Of a DNA stretch of 64,000 nucleotides, positions 1-9,892 are shown piece by piece. Below the pieces are notes generated by a model that saw only the letters and a list, made by a program, of their open reading frames with translations, searched no databases and was not told the origin of the DNA. The DNA lies in the NCBI GenBank assembly GCA_029975475.1, contig JARKPB010000008.1, positions 558,001 through 622,000 on the forward strand, written 5' to 3'. The position numbers and the translations under genes are program-made. Source of the DNA: Anaerolineaceae bacterium (GTDB lineage Bacteria; Chloroflexota; Anaerolineae; Anaerolineales; Anaerolineaceae). The number at the start of each line of letters is the position of its first letter. The stretch's first letter is position 1.

Positions 1-665
1 TGCAGTCGGTTAACCCCTTCAATGACCAGGGTGTTGGAACCAATATTTTCAATTTTCGCGCCCATCCAGTTTAGCAGCTGGCACAATTCCTGGACGTGCG
101 GCTCAGAAGCCGCGTTTCGGATGACGCTGGTGCCTTTCGCGAGGACCGCAGCCATGATCGCGTTTTCAGTCCCGGTTACCGATGCTTCATCCAGTAAAAT
201 GTCCGCTCCGGTGAGGCCCCTTGCGGAAAAGCTGAAGGTTCTTCCGTAGTTAACCTCAGCGCCTAAAGCGCGCAGGGCAAGCATGTGGGTATCCACCCTG
301 CGGCGACCAATTACATCACCGCCAGGCGGGGGTAACACCAGGCCCCCCGAGCGGGCGGTCATCGGGCCGGCGAGTAGAATGGACGCGCGAATTTTTTTGC
401 ACAGGTCCGGGTCCAGCGAAGCGGGACGGACGTCTTTGGCTTCAAATTTCCACGAATTTCCGCTTAAATGGGTTACGTTAACCCCAAGGCTGACCAGCAG
501 GTCCCGCATTGTTTTCACATCCAGAATCTCCGGGACGTTGTGCAGGATAACGGGCTCTTCTGTTAACAGGCTGGCTGCGATTAATGGTAAAGCGGCGTTT
601 TTGTTTCCTCCGGGTGTGATTTCACCGCGCAGCGGGTGTCCGCCTTCTATAATGAATTTTTCCAT
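1..665 (-). CDS. murA: UDP-N-acetylglucosamine 1-carboxyvinyltransferase MurA, N-terminal part (cut by window edge)
   Basis: Only about the first 221 codons are present; the C-terminus lies left of the window. MurA transfers enolpyruvate from PEP to UDP-GlcNAc, the first committed step of peptidoglycan synthesis, in the cytoplasm. The start at 665 ([15 protein letters not shown]) follows a GGGAG ribosome site. GGNKNAA at residues 19-25 holds the substrate-binding Lys22. The loop that carries the catalytic Cys in most bacteria reads PGGDVIG, so residue 117 is Asp; Asp at this place is known from fosfomycin-insensitive MurA. A TATAAT box lies at 714-709 on this strand. The fold assignment is certain; the resistance phenotype is inferred. 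Confidence 0.93.
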   Translation of the reverse strand, partial: MEKFIIEGGHPLRGEITPGGNKNAALPLIAASLLTEEPVILHNVPEILDVKTMRDLLVSLGVNVTHLSGNSWKFEAKDVRPASLDPDLCKKIRASILLAGPMTARSGGLVLPPPGGDVIGRRRVDTHMLALRALGAEVNYGRTFSFSARGLTGADILLDEASVTGTENAIMAAVLAKGTSVIRNAASEPHVQELCQLLNWMGAKIENIGSNTLVIEGVNRL

Positions 666-741
666 GAATTACTCCCGAGTTGTGAGATACCCCTTGGAAA
701 TATATTTTATTATACCCGCTCTCCTCACGCCTTCGGAAAGT

Positions 742-2751
742 TTACGTAATCTGGTCTATATCAACAGTCGGCACCTTGCAAACAAAATTTTCGCAAAAAT
801 AATACGTGGTCAGGTGATTCTGGCTGGGTTTGTTCTTCGCAATTTCAGGTATCGCGTCCCGGGTCTGGTCTGTGACCTGAATGATCCAGCGGAAAGGACG
901 GTAAGTCTTTGGTAATATCGTTCTGTTTCTCCCTTGGGAGTCACCGCCGGTAGGAATGGATATCACCAGCGTTTCTGGCGCGTGGTTTGCAATTAGCGCT
1001 GTCTTCAGCCAGGCGGCGAAGGAGGTTGGATACTTGCTAACCAGATCGGCAGCGGCGCCAAGCATGTCTTGGGCAATGGCTCGATATTCATCCCTGGCGT
1101 CAATTGTGAAAAAGGCGAGGAGGACTTGGGCCGCCAGCGCGTTTCCAGAAGGCAGGGCATTATCCTGTATGTCTCGCCCTCTGAAAATCAGGGTTGGGTC
1201 TTTCTGGCTGTCATAGAAGCCGGACTGGGGGTGCTGAAACCGCGCCATCATTTCGTCCATGAGTCGGCTGACAAACGGGTATATGCTTTCATCCGCTCGC
1301 AGCTGGTTGAAAGCCAGCAGTCCCAGAATTACCGCGGCGTAATCTTCCAGCAGGGCAGGTTTTCCCGGAACTCCTTCCCGCCATGTGCGGTATAGCCCGC
1401 TGTCAGCTGAATACATTTGTTTCATCAAAAATTTCGACAGCTGCCCGGCCGCCAGATCGTACCGTTCGTTTTCAAGATAACGAGCGGCTTCAGACAGTGC
1501 CGACAGCAGTAATCCATTCCAGCTGGCGATTACTTTGTCGTCCGCATGGGGTTTTACCCGCTGGTCGCGAATTTCCAGAAGTTTCTGGCGAAATTCCCGA
1601 AAAGTATCTGTGCGGTAATCTGCAGAAGGATTAAATGCCTGGTCCTTAAACCTCAGGATGATTTTTCCATCAAAATTACCTTGTTGAGGTAAATCGAATA
1701 GCTGCGAAAATGCTTGGCGAGCGCTGGTTTCTGAAAAAGCCCGGTCAATTTCATCCAGGCGCCAGAGGTAATATTTTCCTTCCTCACCTTCGGAATCTGC
1801 ATCCAGCGAAGCCATGTATCCGCCCTGCGGTAATTTCATCTCGCGGATAACAAAATCAAGCGTATCTTCACACACCGCGCGGTAAAAAGGATTGCCCGTC
1901 TGGAGATATGCCATGAGGTAAACCCTGGCGAGCTGTGCGTTATCGTACAGCATTTTCTCAAAGTGCGGCACGAGCCAGCGAGCATCGGTAGAATAGCGGT
2001 GAAACCCGCCGCCGATCAAATCCATCATTCCGCCTCTGGCCATCTCTTGAAGGTTGTGCTCGGCAAGCTTCTGGCTTTCCCGGTCTCCTTCAACGGCTTT
2101 TAACAGGAGTACCTCAAGCGCCATTGGCTGTGGAAATTTTGGGGCGGTTCCCCATCCGCCGTTGTGTGCATCATAAGCATTCCGCATTTTTAGAAGGCTT
2201 TGATCGATGATACTGGACAGGTCAAGCGGATCGTCCTTTTCAGGCAGGTCAAGCGCGCTGACCAGGGTTGTCTTGATCTGCACTGTGACCGCATGAATTT
2301 CATCCCGGCTGTTTTCCCAGGCTTCAGCGATACCCTTTAAAACTTGCAGGAAGGACGGCATGCCGTAGCGCGGTTCAGGCGGAAAATAGGTCCCGCCAAA
2401 AAAAGGCTCTCCTTCCGGGGTTAGAAATACCGATAGGGGCCATCCTCCCTGGCCGGTCATGTGAACCACAGCGGACATGTAAATCGAATCGATATCCGGC
2501 CGTTCTTCACGGTCGACTTTAATGGCGATAAAATGCTTGTTTAAGAAATCTGCCACTACCGGGTTTTCAAAACTTTCATGCGCCATCACGTGGCACCAGT
2601 GACAGGCGGCATAACCGATTGATAAGAATACCGGTTTATTTTCTTTTTTTGCCTGATCGAATGGCTCTTCCCCCCATGGATACCAGAAGACCGGGTTACT
2701 GGCATGCTGTAGCAAATACGGCGAAGACTCGCTGGATAATAAATTTGGCAT
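742..2751 (-). CDS. DUF255 thioredoxin-domain protein (YyaL/SSP411 family)
   Basis: About 669 aa, the usual full length of the family. The N-terminus has the thioredoxin-like region with a CHWC pair (AACHWCHVM, about residue 50) followed by [10 protein letters not shown]. The rest resembles the (alpha/alpha)6 barrel of N-acylglucosamine epimerase-type enzymes ([22 protein letters not shown]). The C-terminus [13 protein letters not shown] matches the family end, so the gene is complete. The start at 2751 has AGGTGAT just upstream; an in-frame GTG lies three codons earlier. A TATAAT box sits at 2776-2771. The biochemical role of the family is not settled; a redox or sugar-related function is only inferred. 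Confidence 0.88.
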   Translation of the reverse strand: MPNLLSSESSPYLLQHASNPVFWYPWGEEPFDQAKKENKPVFLSIGYAACHWCHVMAHESFENPVVADFLNKHFIAIKVDREERPDIDSIYMSAVVHMTGQGGWPLSVFLTPEGEPFFGGTYFPPEPRYGMPSFLQVLKGIAEAWENSRDEIHAVTVQIKTTLVSALDLPEKDDPLDLSSIIDQSLLKMRNAYDAHNGGWGTAPKFPQPMALEVLLLKAVEGDRESQKLAEHNLQEMARGGMMDLIGGGFHRYSTDARWLVPHFEKMLYDNAQLARVYLMAYLQTGNPFYRAVCEDTLDFVIREMKLPQGGYMASLDADSEGEEGKYYLWRLDEIDRAFSETSARQAFSQLFDLPQQGNFDGKIILRFKDQAFNPSADYRTDTFREFRQKLLEIRDQRVKPHADDKVIASWNGLLLSALSEAARYLENERYDLAAGQLSKFLMKQMYSADSGLYRTWREGVPGKPALLEDYAAVILGLLAFNQLRADESIYPFVSRLMDEMMARFQHPQSGFYDSQKDPTLIFRGRDIQDNALPSGNALAAQVLLAFFTIDARDEYRAIAQDMLGAAADLVSKYPTSFAAWLKTALIANHAPETLVISIPTGGDSQGRNRTILPKTYRPFRWIIQVTDQTRDAIPEIAKNKPSQNHLTTYYFCENFVCKVPTVDIDQIT

Positions 2752-2833
2752 GGTGATCACCTGTAAATTGATTATACGGTGAGAACCATGCCAGCAAAAT
2801 TTTGTTTACAACCTTGCGCAGCGTCTGTCAGGC

Positions 2834-3604
2834 TCAGAATTTCCAGTTTCCCAGGGTAGGGATGGCTGTATACATGGTCAGGTCCAGCTGTATGGGGGTG
2901 ATTGACACGAAACCGTCTGCCAGGGCGCCCACGTCGGTGCCCGCTTCAGGCGTGCCGGTCGGTGAGTCGCCGCCGATCCAGTAATACGGCCTGCCGCGCG
3001 GATCGATGCGCTTATCCAGGCGATCGCGGTAAACCCTCAGTCCCTGTCGGGTGATTCGAAAACCCTTGATTTGCGCTTCAGGCAAATACGGAATATTGAC
3101 GTTTAACAAAGTTCCATCAGGAATTCCATTCTCAATGGCAGACTGAATGACCCTGCGGGCAATACTGGCAGCGGGGGTAAAATCCTGAATGTTTAGATGG
3201 TTTTCAACGGACCCAAGCGAGAATGCGATCCCCGGTGTATCCCAGATTAACGCTTCCATCGCGGCTGTAACCGTGCCGGAGTAGGTCACATCGTGGCCAA
3301 GATTTGGCAGCGGATTAATCCCGGAAACAACCAGGTCGATTTTTGTTTCAAAAAAGCCCAGCAAAGCCAGGGCTACGCAATCCGACGGCGCGCCGTCTGA
3401 GGCAAATGCCTGAATGCTGTCCGCGAGGATTGTTTCCTTGACCCTTAACGGGCGGTCCAGGGTTTTTACGTGACCGCCGCCAGACCAGTTTCGGTCGGGA
3501 GCGAGAATGCTGACTTTGGTATCCGGGATAGAACGCGCTGCCTGCGCCAAGGCCAATAACCCCTGGGCGGTAATCCCGTCATCATTGGTAACAAGAATGT
3601 GCAT
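2834..3604 (-). CDS. surE: 5'/3'-nucleotidase SurE
   Basis: 256 aa, normal SurE length. SurE is a metal-dependent nucleoside monophosphate phosphatase acting in the cytoplasm, linked to stationary-phase survival. The N-terminal MHILVTNDDGI carries the metal-binding Asp pair; VVSGINPLPNLGHDVTYSGTVTAAMEA is the conserved SGxNxG...YSGTVxAA block. It is on the same strand as the DUF255 gene about 80 bases downstream. It diverges from the acetyltransferase gene at 3769 across a 164-base spacer. Confidence 0.95.
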   Translation of the reverse strand: MHILVTNDDGITAQGLLALAQAARSIPDTKVSILAPDRNWSGGGHVKTLDRPLRVKETILADSIQAFASDGAPSDCVALALLGFFETKIDLVVSGINPLPNLGHDVTYSGTVTAAMEALIWDTPGIAFSLGSVENHLNIQDFTPAASIARRVIQSAIENGIPDGTLLNVNIPYLPEAQIKGFRITRQGLRVYRDRLDKRIDPRGRPYYWIGGDSPTGTPEAGTDVGALADGFVSITPIQLDLTMYTAIPTLGNWKF

Positions 3605-3768
3605 AGAATTTCTCCCATTAAACTTCTTTTATTACCATACCGTTATTGTCTTAACACCGCGCCAACAAATGGTTAACAGCTTGAAAACGTTTTAGACTGC
3701 ATTGGGTTTTAAGAATGGAGTATACTGAAGGTATTGTTGTTTTAGACCCATTTCAAGCGAGGTATCAT

Positions 3769-4896
3769 ATGCTAACGATTGAGAAGGTCGATGTTCGTTC
3801 AAAAAAAGAAGTCAATGACTTCGTGATGTTTCACCATAAGCTGTATCAAGGAACCCCTCAATGGGTGCCGCCATTCATTGAGGACATAAAAACCATGCTC
3901 AATCCGGATAAACATCCCTTTTACGAGCATTCAGAGGCGGAATTCTGGGTTGCGCGCCAAAACGGTGAGATCGTCGGCCGGCTGGGAGCGATGGAAAACA
4001 AGCCGTTTAATAAATGGCACCAGGTTAAAAAAGCGCAGTTTTATCTGTTTGATTGTGTGGATGACCAGGAGGTCGCCAACGCGCTGTTTAACCGCGCTTT
4101 TGAATGGTGCAAAGCCCGGGATCTGGATACGATTGTCGGACCAAAAGGGTTAAGTGCTTTTGACGGCTACGGTATTCAGATTGAAGGACATGAATTACGG
4201 CAGATGATGACGATGATGAATTACAACTTCCCTTATTATCAAAAGCTGGTCGAAACGATTGGATTTGAAAAGGAAGTTGATTTTGTTTCCTGCTACATGC
4301 CAGCCGAGTCGTTCCACCTCCCAGAAAAAGTCCACCTGATTTCTCAAAAGGTTCAGGAAAAAGGTAAATTCGCGGTCAAGAATTTTAAGAATAAGCGCGA
4401 AATGGTTAAAATGGCCTGGGAAATCGGCGAGGCTTACAACAATACCTTTGTGAACAACTGGGAATATTACCCCTTAACCCAGCGGGAAATCAAATTCCTG
4501 GTGGATAATTTGCTGGTCGTTGCTGATCCCAACCTGATCAAGATCATCACATACAACGACAAGATTGTTGGTTTCTTGTTTGCTTTTCCGGATATTTCCG
4601 CAGCCCTACAGCGGCACGGTGGGAGAATCACCCCCTGGGCCGTTGTGGACTTTATGCTTGAACTCAAAAGAACCGACTGGGTTTCATTAAACGGCGCGGG
4701 GATTTTACCCGAATATCAGGGGCGGGGCGGTAATGCGCTCTTGTATACCGAAATGGAAAAGACCCTGCAGAATTACCATTTTAAGCACGGTGAATTGACC
4801 CAGGTGGCTGAATCCGCCTCGCAAATGAGAAAAGACCTCATCAACGTCGGCGGCCGTGCGTACAAAAATCACCGGGTATTTCGAAAGAAAATCTAA
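3769..4896 (+). CDS. GNAT-family N-acetyltransferase-like protein
   Basis: 375 aa, cytoplasmic. The C-terminal part has a GNAT acetyl-CoA loop signature (GILPEYQGRGGNALLYTEM), and the N-terminal part has a second GNAT-like block (AEFWVARQNGEIVGRLGAMEN). The length fits the two-lobed GNAT proteins of unknown substrate that are common in Chloroflexota and Bacteroidota. ATG 3769 is preferred because GAGG lies seven bases upstream; an in-frame ATG at 3715 has no ribosome site. A strong hairpin with a T-run follows the stop. The substrate is unknown. Confidence 0.75.
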   Translation: MLTIEKVDVRSKKEVNDFVMFHHKLYQGTPQWVPPFIEDIKTMLNPDKHPFYEHSEAEFWVARQNGEIVGRLGAMENKPFNKWHQVKKAQFYLFDCVDDQEVANALFNRAFEWCKARDLDTIVGPKGLSAFDGYGIQIEGHELRQMMTMMNYNFPYYQKLVETIGFEKEVDFVSCYMPAESFHLPEKVHLISQKVQEKGKFAVKNFKNKREMVKMAWEIGEAYNNTFVNNWEYYPLTQREIKFLVDNLLVVADPNLIKIITYNDKIVGFLFAFPDISAALQRHGGRITPWAVVDFMLELKRTDWVSLNGAGILPEYQGRGGNALLYTEMEKTLQNYHFKHGELTQVAESASQMRKDLINVGGRAYKNHRVFRKKI

Positions 4897-6200
4897 CCCT
4901 TAGCCTGTCGGCCGGAGCGAAAAGAAGCTCCGGCCTTTTTAATGATCGGCGAGAGCAACCAGACGAGACCAATGGCTGAGAAAATGGTTTCGTATAAAAC
5001 CAACGGAAGGGCATACCTTTGATACGGGAGCGGTGATCCAAACAAGGCAGCCAAAAGGGTGAAAATCCACCCGGCTATCAGGGTAAAACAGACTCTCGAT
5101 CGGTTTTTTATGGCTTCACGAAGGCAAACGACCAGACCGAGGGTCGCGCCTAAGATCCGCAAAGGACCTGCAGTTGCCCCCTGAGAGAATTGGTTGATCC
5201 ACTGCGAGCGGTAATCATTGAAAGTATCCATCAACGCGATATCATAATTGCTGATATCCGACAGCGCCGGCGGTTGAAAAAATTGATTGCCCGCAAGGCT
5301 CGCCGTGCGCATCAATAGACTGGAAAGAACTTTTTCTGGATTGGAGCTGACTAACGCTGCGCGCTGGTCTTCCATCAGCGATTTTCGGGCGCTGACGGCA
5401 GCCTGGACAGAGGTCATTGGATCCTTCCAGTGAACTGGGTTCAATCCAAATGTGATCAGGCCGATCACAATGATGGTAATCAACGCGCTAGAAAGACCGG
5501 AAAATTTTATGGTTTTCTGTTTGAGGGTTAATGCCGTAAAAAGGGCGAGCGCAGCGCTGGAAATTCCGTTGACTTTGGTGTTAATTGCCAGTCCGGCTGC
5601 GGCGGCTGTTAACAGGTACTTTTCCGGGAAGCGCAGGACGAAAAAAAGCACCGCGGCGTTTAGAAAAAGCAGCAGGCCTTCGCTCATCGCCCGACGGGTG
5701 TGAAGAAGAACCAGCGCGTTAAGCCCGAAAAAGAGGACCGCAAGTATGCCCGCCGCCGTGCCCCGAATTGTTTTGGCTGATAAAAAAATCAGTAGGAGGG
5801 TGAAGGGAAACCAGATCATTATCGACCAGCGGCCCGCCATTAAGACCGGAGGGGTTGGTAGATTACCCAGGGCGCGGTTTGTTTCCCAGTCCGCGTTCCA
5901 TGCCCAGTCAGATTGCGGGGGAGCGATACCTGCCAGGCGTAAGCCGATGCCGATCATGATTTTCGCGAGCGGGGGATCAACAAGGCGATAATATGTGCGC
6001 GGGGTGATGACTTGAGCTGCCGTATAGGATACATCTGCGGGCCACTGCGACATCCAGGCAATCACATCCTCGCTGGTGTAGAGATAGGTGGCTTCGTCTG
6101 GGTGAAAAGGCACCAGGCTGGCGGTTGAGAAATAATAAACGCATACCAGTGTAATGGCAGCTGCCGGGAGGATCCAGTTCAACAGGTTTTTTCTGGTCAT
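4893..6200 (-). CDS. Polytopic membrane glycosyltransferase, GT-C/PMT-like
   Basis: About 435 aa with many hydrophobic segments. The early acidic motif FHPDEATYLY after the first membrane segment is the periplasmic Asp-Glu signature of GT-C enzymes, which use polyprenyl-phosphate sugars. A second motif, DPPLAKIMIGIG, matches the PMT 'DPP' region. The start at 6200 (MTRKNLLNW) is chosen because the residues upstream are polar and unlike a membrane-protein start; no clear ribosome site is visible. It is divergent from the gene at 6225, with start codons only 24 bases apart. The sugar and acceptor are unknown. Confidence 0.75.
   Translation of the reverse strand: MTRKNLLNWILPAAAITLVCVYYFSTASLVPFHPDEATYLYTSEDVIAWMSQWPADVSYTAAQVITPRTYYRLVDPPLAKIMIGIGLRLAGIAPPQSDWAWNADWETNRALGNLPTPPVLMAGRWSIMIWFPFTLLLIFLSAKTIRGTAAGILAVLFFGLNALVLLHTRRAMSEGLLLFLNAAVLFFVLRFPEKYLLTAAAAGLAINTKVNGISSAALALFTALTLKQKTIKFSGLSSALITIIVIGLITFGLNPVHWKDPMTSVQAAVSARKSLMEDQRAALVSSNPEKVLSSLLMRTASLAGNQFFQPPALSDISNYDIALMDTFNDYRSQWINQFSQGATAGPLRILGATLGLVVCLREAIKNRSRVCFTLIAGWIFTLLAALFGSPLPYQRYALPLVLYETIFSAIGLVWLLSPIIKKAGASFRSGRQAKG
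4910..4940 (+). terminator. Rho-independent terminator of the acetyltransferase gene
   Basis: A 9-bp GGCCGGAGC/GCTCCGGCC stem closes an 8-base purine loop and is followed by TTTTT. It lies inside the 3' coding end of the convergent glycosyltransferase gene. Confidence 0.85.
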
Positions 6201-6218
6201 AGGGACAAAGGCTATAAT
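6191..6218 (+). promoter_or_regulatory. Promoter that places +1 on or next to the ATG (leaderless)
   Basis: TATAAT at 6213-6218 lies seven bases before the ATG at 6225, so the expected transcription start coincides with the start codon. A weak -35 (TTCTGG, 6191-6196) is 16 bases upstream. No Shine-Dalgarno sequence is present, as expected for a leaderless message. Confidence 0.5.
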
Positions 6219-6224
6219 GGGTTT

Positions 6225-7823
6225 ATGCGCCGGTTCAAAAATACCGATTTTCTGGTAGTCCTCTTCATTCTGGGGCTCTTGTTTGCGTTCCGAATGATCC
6301 TGACCATTCAGGGCAGCGTTCCCTTCAATGCGGACGAAGCGGTTGTGGGGTTGATGGCCCGCCACATTCTTGAGGGAGAGCGCCCGATATTTTTTTACGG
6401 CCAGGCGTACATGGGCTCTCTGGATGCGTTTTTGATTGCGGCAGGGTTTCGCATATTTGGCGACAGTGTGATGTCCATTCGGGTGATTCAATCCTTATTA
6501 TATCTGTTTGCCGCGGTGATGTGTTTCACGGTGGCGAAAAAAGCGCTGGGAGAAAAATCCGCGCTTTTTGGACTTGGTTTGCTGGCTTTTGGCGGGGTGA
6601 CGCTGGTTCTCTACACGAGCGCCACTCTTGGCGGCTATAACGAAGCCCTTTTATTTGGGGCGGCCCAGATGGTGATGGCTGTCAATATGAGCCAGACGCA
6701 CAATCCCAGCCGGAAAATGTGGTTGATTTTTGGAATTTTCGCTGGAGCGGGGTTCTGGGCGAACGCGCTCACGCTGGTGTTTACCATTCCGATCCTGCTG
6801 GAATTTCTTTTCCGGGCTGTCAAAGAAAAGCAATTTCAACGCAGGTTTTCTTATTCAATCTGGCTGCTTTTTGGCGCAGGGTTTGGCGCATTGCCATGGC
6901 TGTTCGCGCTGGTGAAAAGCGGTTGGTGGCCGCTGTTGTCTGAATTGACCGGGAGCGCGGTTGCCGTGGAAGGTGGAAGTTTTGTCACCCGCCTGGGTCT
7001 GCATCTGCTCAATTTTGTGTTATTCGGGCTGCCGGTTATTCTGGGAGTGCGGGCTCCCTGGTCAGCGGATTGGTTCGCGCTCGCTGCCGCGCCATTTCTG
7101 ACTTTGATCTGGGGGCTGATTGGGCGCTGGGCGATTCAAAACACAAAGGTGGAAGGTGCGCGGGGTTTCTTTTATAAAACCTCTCTGGGCACGTTTTCGC
7201 TGTTAATCCTTTTATTTCTGCTGACTTCATTTGGTGCCGACCCATCCGGCCGATATTTTCTGCCGTTGATTGTGCTGGGCAGCCTCTGGGCTGGAGATTG
7301 GTTATCCAGCGGTCCTCTGCCTCTCAGGCTCAAAATCCTGGCGTATGTGCTCATCATCGGAGTGAATATATATGGCGTGTTCTGGGCTACCCGTCCGGAC
7401 CGACCCGGGCTTACCACGCAATTTTATGCCCCGACCATTGTGGATCATTCCTACGATCAGGAGTTGATCCATTTTCTTGAGCAGACCGGTGAAACCAGAG
7501 GATACAGCACATACTGGATTGCTTATCCGGCTGTTTATCATTCTCAGGAAAAAATTATTCTTTCCCCGCGGCTGCCTTATCATCTTGATTTGCGTTACAC
7601 CCCTCGCGATGACCGGATACCAGCTTATACCGACCTTGTGTCTCGCAGTTCAAAGCCGCCAGTGCTTGTTATTCAACCGAATGAGTTGTTGGAGAACCGC
7701 ATCAGGGAGCGGCTGAGTGCTTTGGCGATCCGCTGGCAGGAAGAGAGGATCGGAGATTACCTCATTTTTTATCAATTGTCGCGAAAGGTTGACCCGGCAG
7801 ATTTTGGCTTTCCTTTTCCGTAA
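6225..7823 (+). CDS. PMT/ArnT-like GT-C glycosyltransferase (GT39/83 type)
   Basis: 532 aa integral membrane protein. After the first membrane segment the motif VPFNADEAVVGLMARHILEGERPIFFYGQAYMGSLDA fits the ArnT/PMT family, where the acidic pair lies in the first periplasmic loop. About ten further hydrophobic segments follow, then a soluble C-terminal domain from about residue 400. The probable role is transfer of a sugar from a lipid carrier to a protein or envelope glycan on the outer face of the membrane. It is the second gene of the GT-C cluster. Confidence 0.8.
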   Translation: MRRFKNTDFLVVLFILGLLFAFRMILTIQGSVPFNADEAVVGLMARHILEGERPIFFYGQAYMGSLDAFLIAAGFRIFGDSVMSIRVIQSLLYLFAAVMCFTVAKKALGEKSALFGLGLLAFGGVTLVLYTSATLGGYNEALLFGAAQMVMAVNMSQTHNPSRKMWLIFGIFAGAGFWANALTLVFTIPILLEFLFRAVKEKQFQRRFSYSIWLLFGAGFGALPWLFALVKSGWWPLLSELTGSAVAVEGGSFVTRLGLHLLNFVLFGLPVILGVRAPWSADWFALAAAPFLTLIWGLIGRWAIQNTKVEGARGFFYKTSLGTFSLLILLFLLTSFGADPSGRYFLPLIVLGSLWAGDWLSSGPLPLRLKILAYVLIIGVNIYGVFWATRPDRPGLTTQFYAPTIVDHSYDQELIHFLEQTGETRGYSTYWIAYPAVYHSQEKIILSPRLPYHLDLRYTPRDDRIPAYTDLVSRSSKPPVLVIQPNELLENRIRERLSALAIRWQEERIGDYLIFYQLSRKVDPADFGFPFP

Positions 7824-7826
7824 CGG

Positions 7827-8597
7827 CTACAAGCGTTGGTCTTTTAGAAAAGGATACGCGGCGCGAATTTCGCTGATCAGACTGAGATCAAGGTCCGCAA
7901 ACAGTAATTCTGGGTCCCTCGAGCCAGCCAGAGCGATGGTCTCACCCCATGGGGATATGACTCTGGAACATCCCGCGAAAACCTCTTTTCCGGATTTCCC
8001 CACCGCGTTGACCGCGATAAACCAGGCAAGGTTTTCAATCGCCCGGGCGGCTGTCAGTGTGAGCCAGTGATCTGTCCGCGCAGCGGGCCATTCAGCGCAG
8101 TTTGCCAATATTGGCGCGCCCTGGCGCGAATATTGCCGGAATAACTCGGGAAAGCGAAGGTCATAGCAGATTGACAGCCCAACTTCACCAAAAGGAAGCG
8201 GCTGGCGTACGGGTGCCTGGCCAGGAAGAAAATGCCGGTCTTCTTTCATCAAGCCGAAAAGGTGGATCTTATCATACACCGGCAGGATAGTTTGATCAGG
8301 GCTTATGGTGATAAAACGGTTGGTCAGCCCTTTTTGGCCGGGAACGGGGTAGCTGCCGCTGATAAAGATGGATTTTTCCGCGCTTCGTTTTTGTAAGTGT
8401 GAAAAGACTTCCTGGAAGGAAGCGCTCAACTCTTGCAGCCTAAGCAGGTCAAAGCCGGTGTGCCAGAGCTCGGGAAAGAGGATCCAGTCCGCATTTTGAT
8501 CCGCGGCTGCGTTAATCATCTCATCTGCGCGCAGAAGGTTTGTATCTGGATCGCCGAATGCGATCTGTAACTGAGCCAGTGCAATTCGCGTGGTCAT
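7827..8597 (-). CDS. Carbon-nitrogen hydrolase (nitrilase/omega-amidase family)
   Basis: 256 aa, the usual length. The catalytic Glu-Lys-Cys triad is visible: FPELWHTG, YDKIHLFG and SICYDLRFPE. It hydrolyses a small amide or nitrile in the cytoplasm; the CYDLRFPE signature is closest to the omega-amidase/YafV and Nit branches. The start at 8597 (MTTRIALAQLQ) is chosen by family alignment; a TATAAT box at 8612-8607 on this strand lies only ten bases upstream, so the leader would be very short. It interrupts the glycosyltransferase run but on the opposite strand. Confidence 0.88.
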   Translation of the reverse strand: MTTRIALAQLQIAFGDPDTNLLRADEMINAAADQNADWILFPELWHTGFDLLRLQELSASFQEVFSHLQKRSAEKSIFISGSYPVPGQKGLTNRFITISPDQTILPVYDKIHLFGLMKEDRHFLPGQAPVRQPLPFGEVGLSICYDLRFPELFRQYSRQGAPILANCAEWPAARTDHWLTLTAARAIENLAWFIAVNAVGKSGKEVFAGCSRVISPWGETIALAGSRDPELLFADLDLSLISEIRAAYPFLKDQRL

Positions 8598-8650
8598 ATG
8601 GCTTGAATTATAATTTATTTGCTGATTACCGCAGGTTGTTGGGAGGTCTG

Positions 8651-9892
8651 ATGCGAAATCCGAAATGGTGGGTTGTTGCTCTGTCGGCCGTATTGCTATT
8701 TGCAATCTTGACGTTCGCGAATACTGCCTTTGCCAGACAAAATCCCGGCGGCAGCGATTTTCTTGTTCATTACATCGGCACACGGGCTTTAGTTTTTGAT
8801 GGAATCAGCCCGTATTCGGATGAAACTGCATTAAAAATTCAGCAGATCGCGTATGGAAGACCGGCGAGGAGCGGTGAGCATGAACTGCGGGTAGCGTATC
8901 CGCTTTATTCCATTGTCATTTTTTTGCCGTTTGCGCTGATCAATGATTTCAATCTAGCCCGCGGGTTATGGATGACCGTCCTGGAAATCGGATTGGTTGG
9001 TTTTACCCTCCTCAGTTTGCGTCTGGCAAACTGGAAACCCGGGCGAAAAATGTTGATTTTTGTACTCTTGTTCTCGGTGCTCTGGTATCACGGGATGCGT
9101 CCATTAATAAATGGAAATGCAGTTATCCTGGTCGGAGTTCTGATGGCGGGCGGCTTATTGGCATTAAGGAATGGAGAGGATGAACTCGCCGGAGTTCTGC
9201 TGGCATTTTCAACCATAAAACCTCAGGTGGTTTTGTTACCGCTGCTGTATTTGATTTTATGGGCTCTATACCGAAAGCGTCATAAACTGGTGGGTTGGAT
9301 TGTTGGCACGGTGGTTTTATTGACGATTAGCGGTATGCTGCTGATTCCCGACTGGATTTTGCAGAATCTCAGAGAGGTTATTCGTTATCCCTTATATAAC
9401 CCGCCGGGCACATTGCAGGCCTCCCTGAAGGTCTGGTTTCCCGCAACCGGAGAAAGGCTGGGAAACGCGGTTTCGATCATCCTGGGACTGATCTTGCTGG
9501 TTGAGTGGTGGCGAAATCGTCAGGGCGATTCAAGAGCCAATTTATGGGTATTCTCATTAACTCTGGTGATCAGCCAGTGGATCGGTATTCAAACCGATCC
9601 TGGTAATTTTGTCATTTTGGTGCCAGCCCTTTTTACCGCTGTGGCCATCTGGGAAGAGCGGTGGGGGTCCTTGGGACGCATTATCTCGGTGATCCTGCTG
9701 GTCGGGTTGCTGGTTGGAATCTGGGCGATCTTCCTCGCAACCGTAGCATACGATTATCAGCCGATTCAAAGCCCGGTTATGTTTTTGCCGCTGCCCGGGA
9801 TATTGTTGATGTTACTGTACTGGGTACGCTGGTGGGCGGTCCGTCCGGTGAATCTATGGTATGACTTGCTCCGCCAGAAGGATAACCCATGA
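8651..9892 (+). CDS. DUF2029-type (GT87) membrane glycosyltransferase
   Basis: 413 aa with about ten membrane segments. The region PGGSDFLVHYIGTRALVFDGISPYSDE matches the GT87/DUF2029 start, where the Asp lies in the first outer loop, and LINGNAVILVGVLMAGGLLALRNG is the internal conserved block. GT87 members add mannose or arabinose from lipid carriers in other phyla. ATG 8651 follows GGGAGGT with good spacing. The gene overlaps the next one by four bases (ATGA), so the two are probably co-translated. Confidence 0.75.
   Translation: MRNPKWWVVALSAVLLFAILTFANTAFARQNPGGSDFLVHYIGTRALVFDGISPYSDETALKIQQIAYGRPARSGEHELRVAYPLYSIVIFLPFALINDFNLARGLWMTVLEIGLVGFTLLSLRLANWKPGRKMLIFVLLFSVLWYHGMRPLINGNAVILVGVLMAGGLLALRNGEDELAGVLLAFSTIKPQVVLLPLLYLILWALYRKRHKLVGWIVGTVVLLTISGMLLIPDWILQNLREVIRYPLYNPPGTLQASLKVWFPATGERLGNAVSIILGLILLVEWWRNRQGDSRANLWVFSLTLVISQWIGIQTDPGNFVILVPALFTAVAIWEERWGSLGRIISVILLVGLLVGIWAIFLATVAYDYQPIQSPVMFLPLPGILLMLLYWVRWWAVRPVNLWYDLLRQKDNP

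Noticed and set aside
283-915. Plus-strand open frame over murA and the DUF255 3' end
   Set aside because: It crosses two well-supported minus-strand genes and has no family motif or ribosome site.
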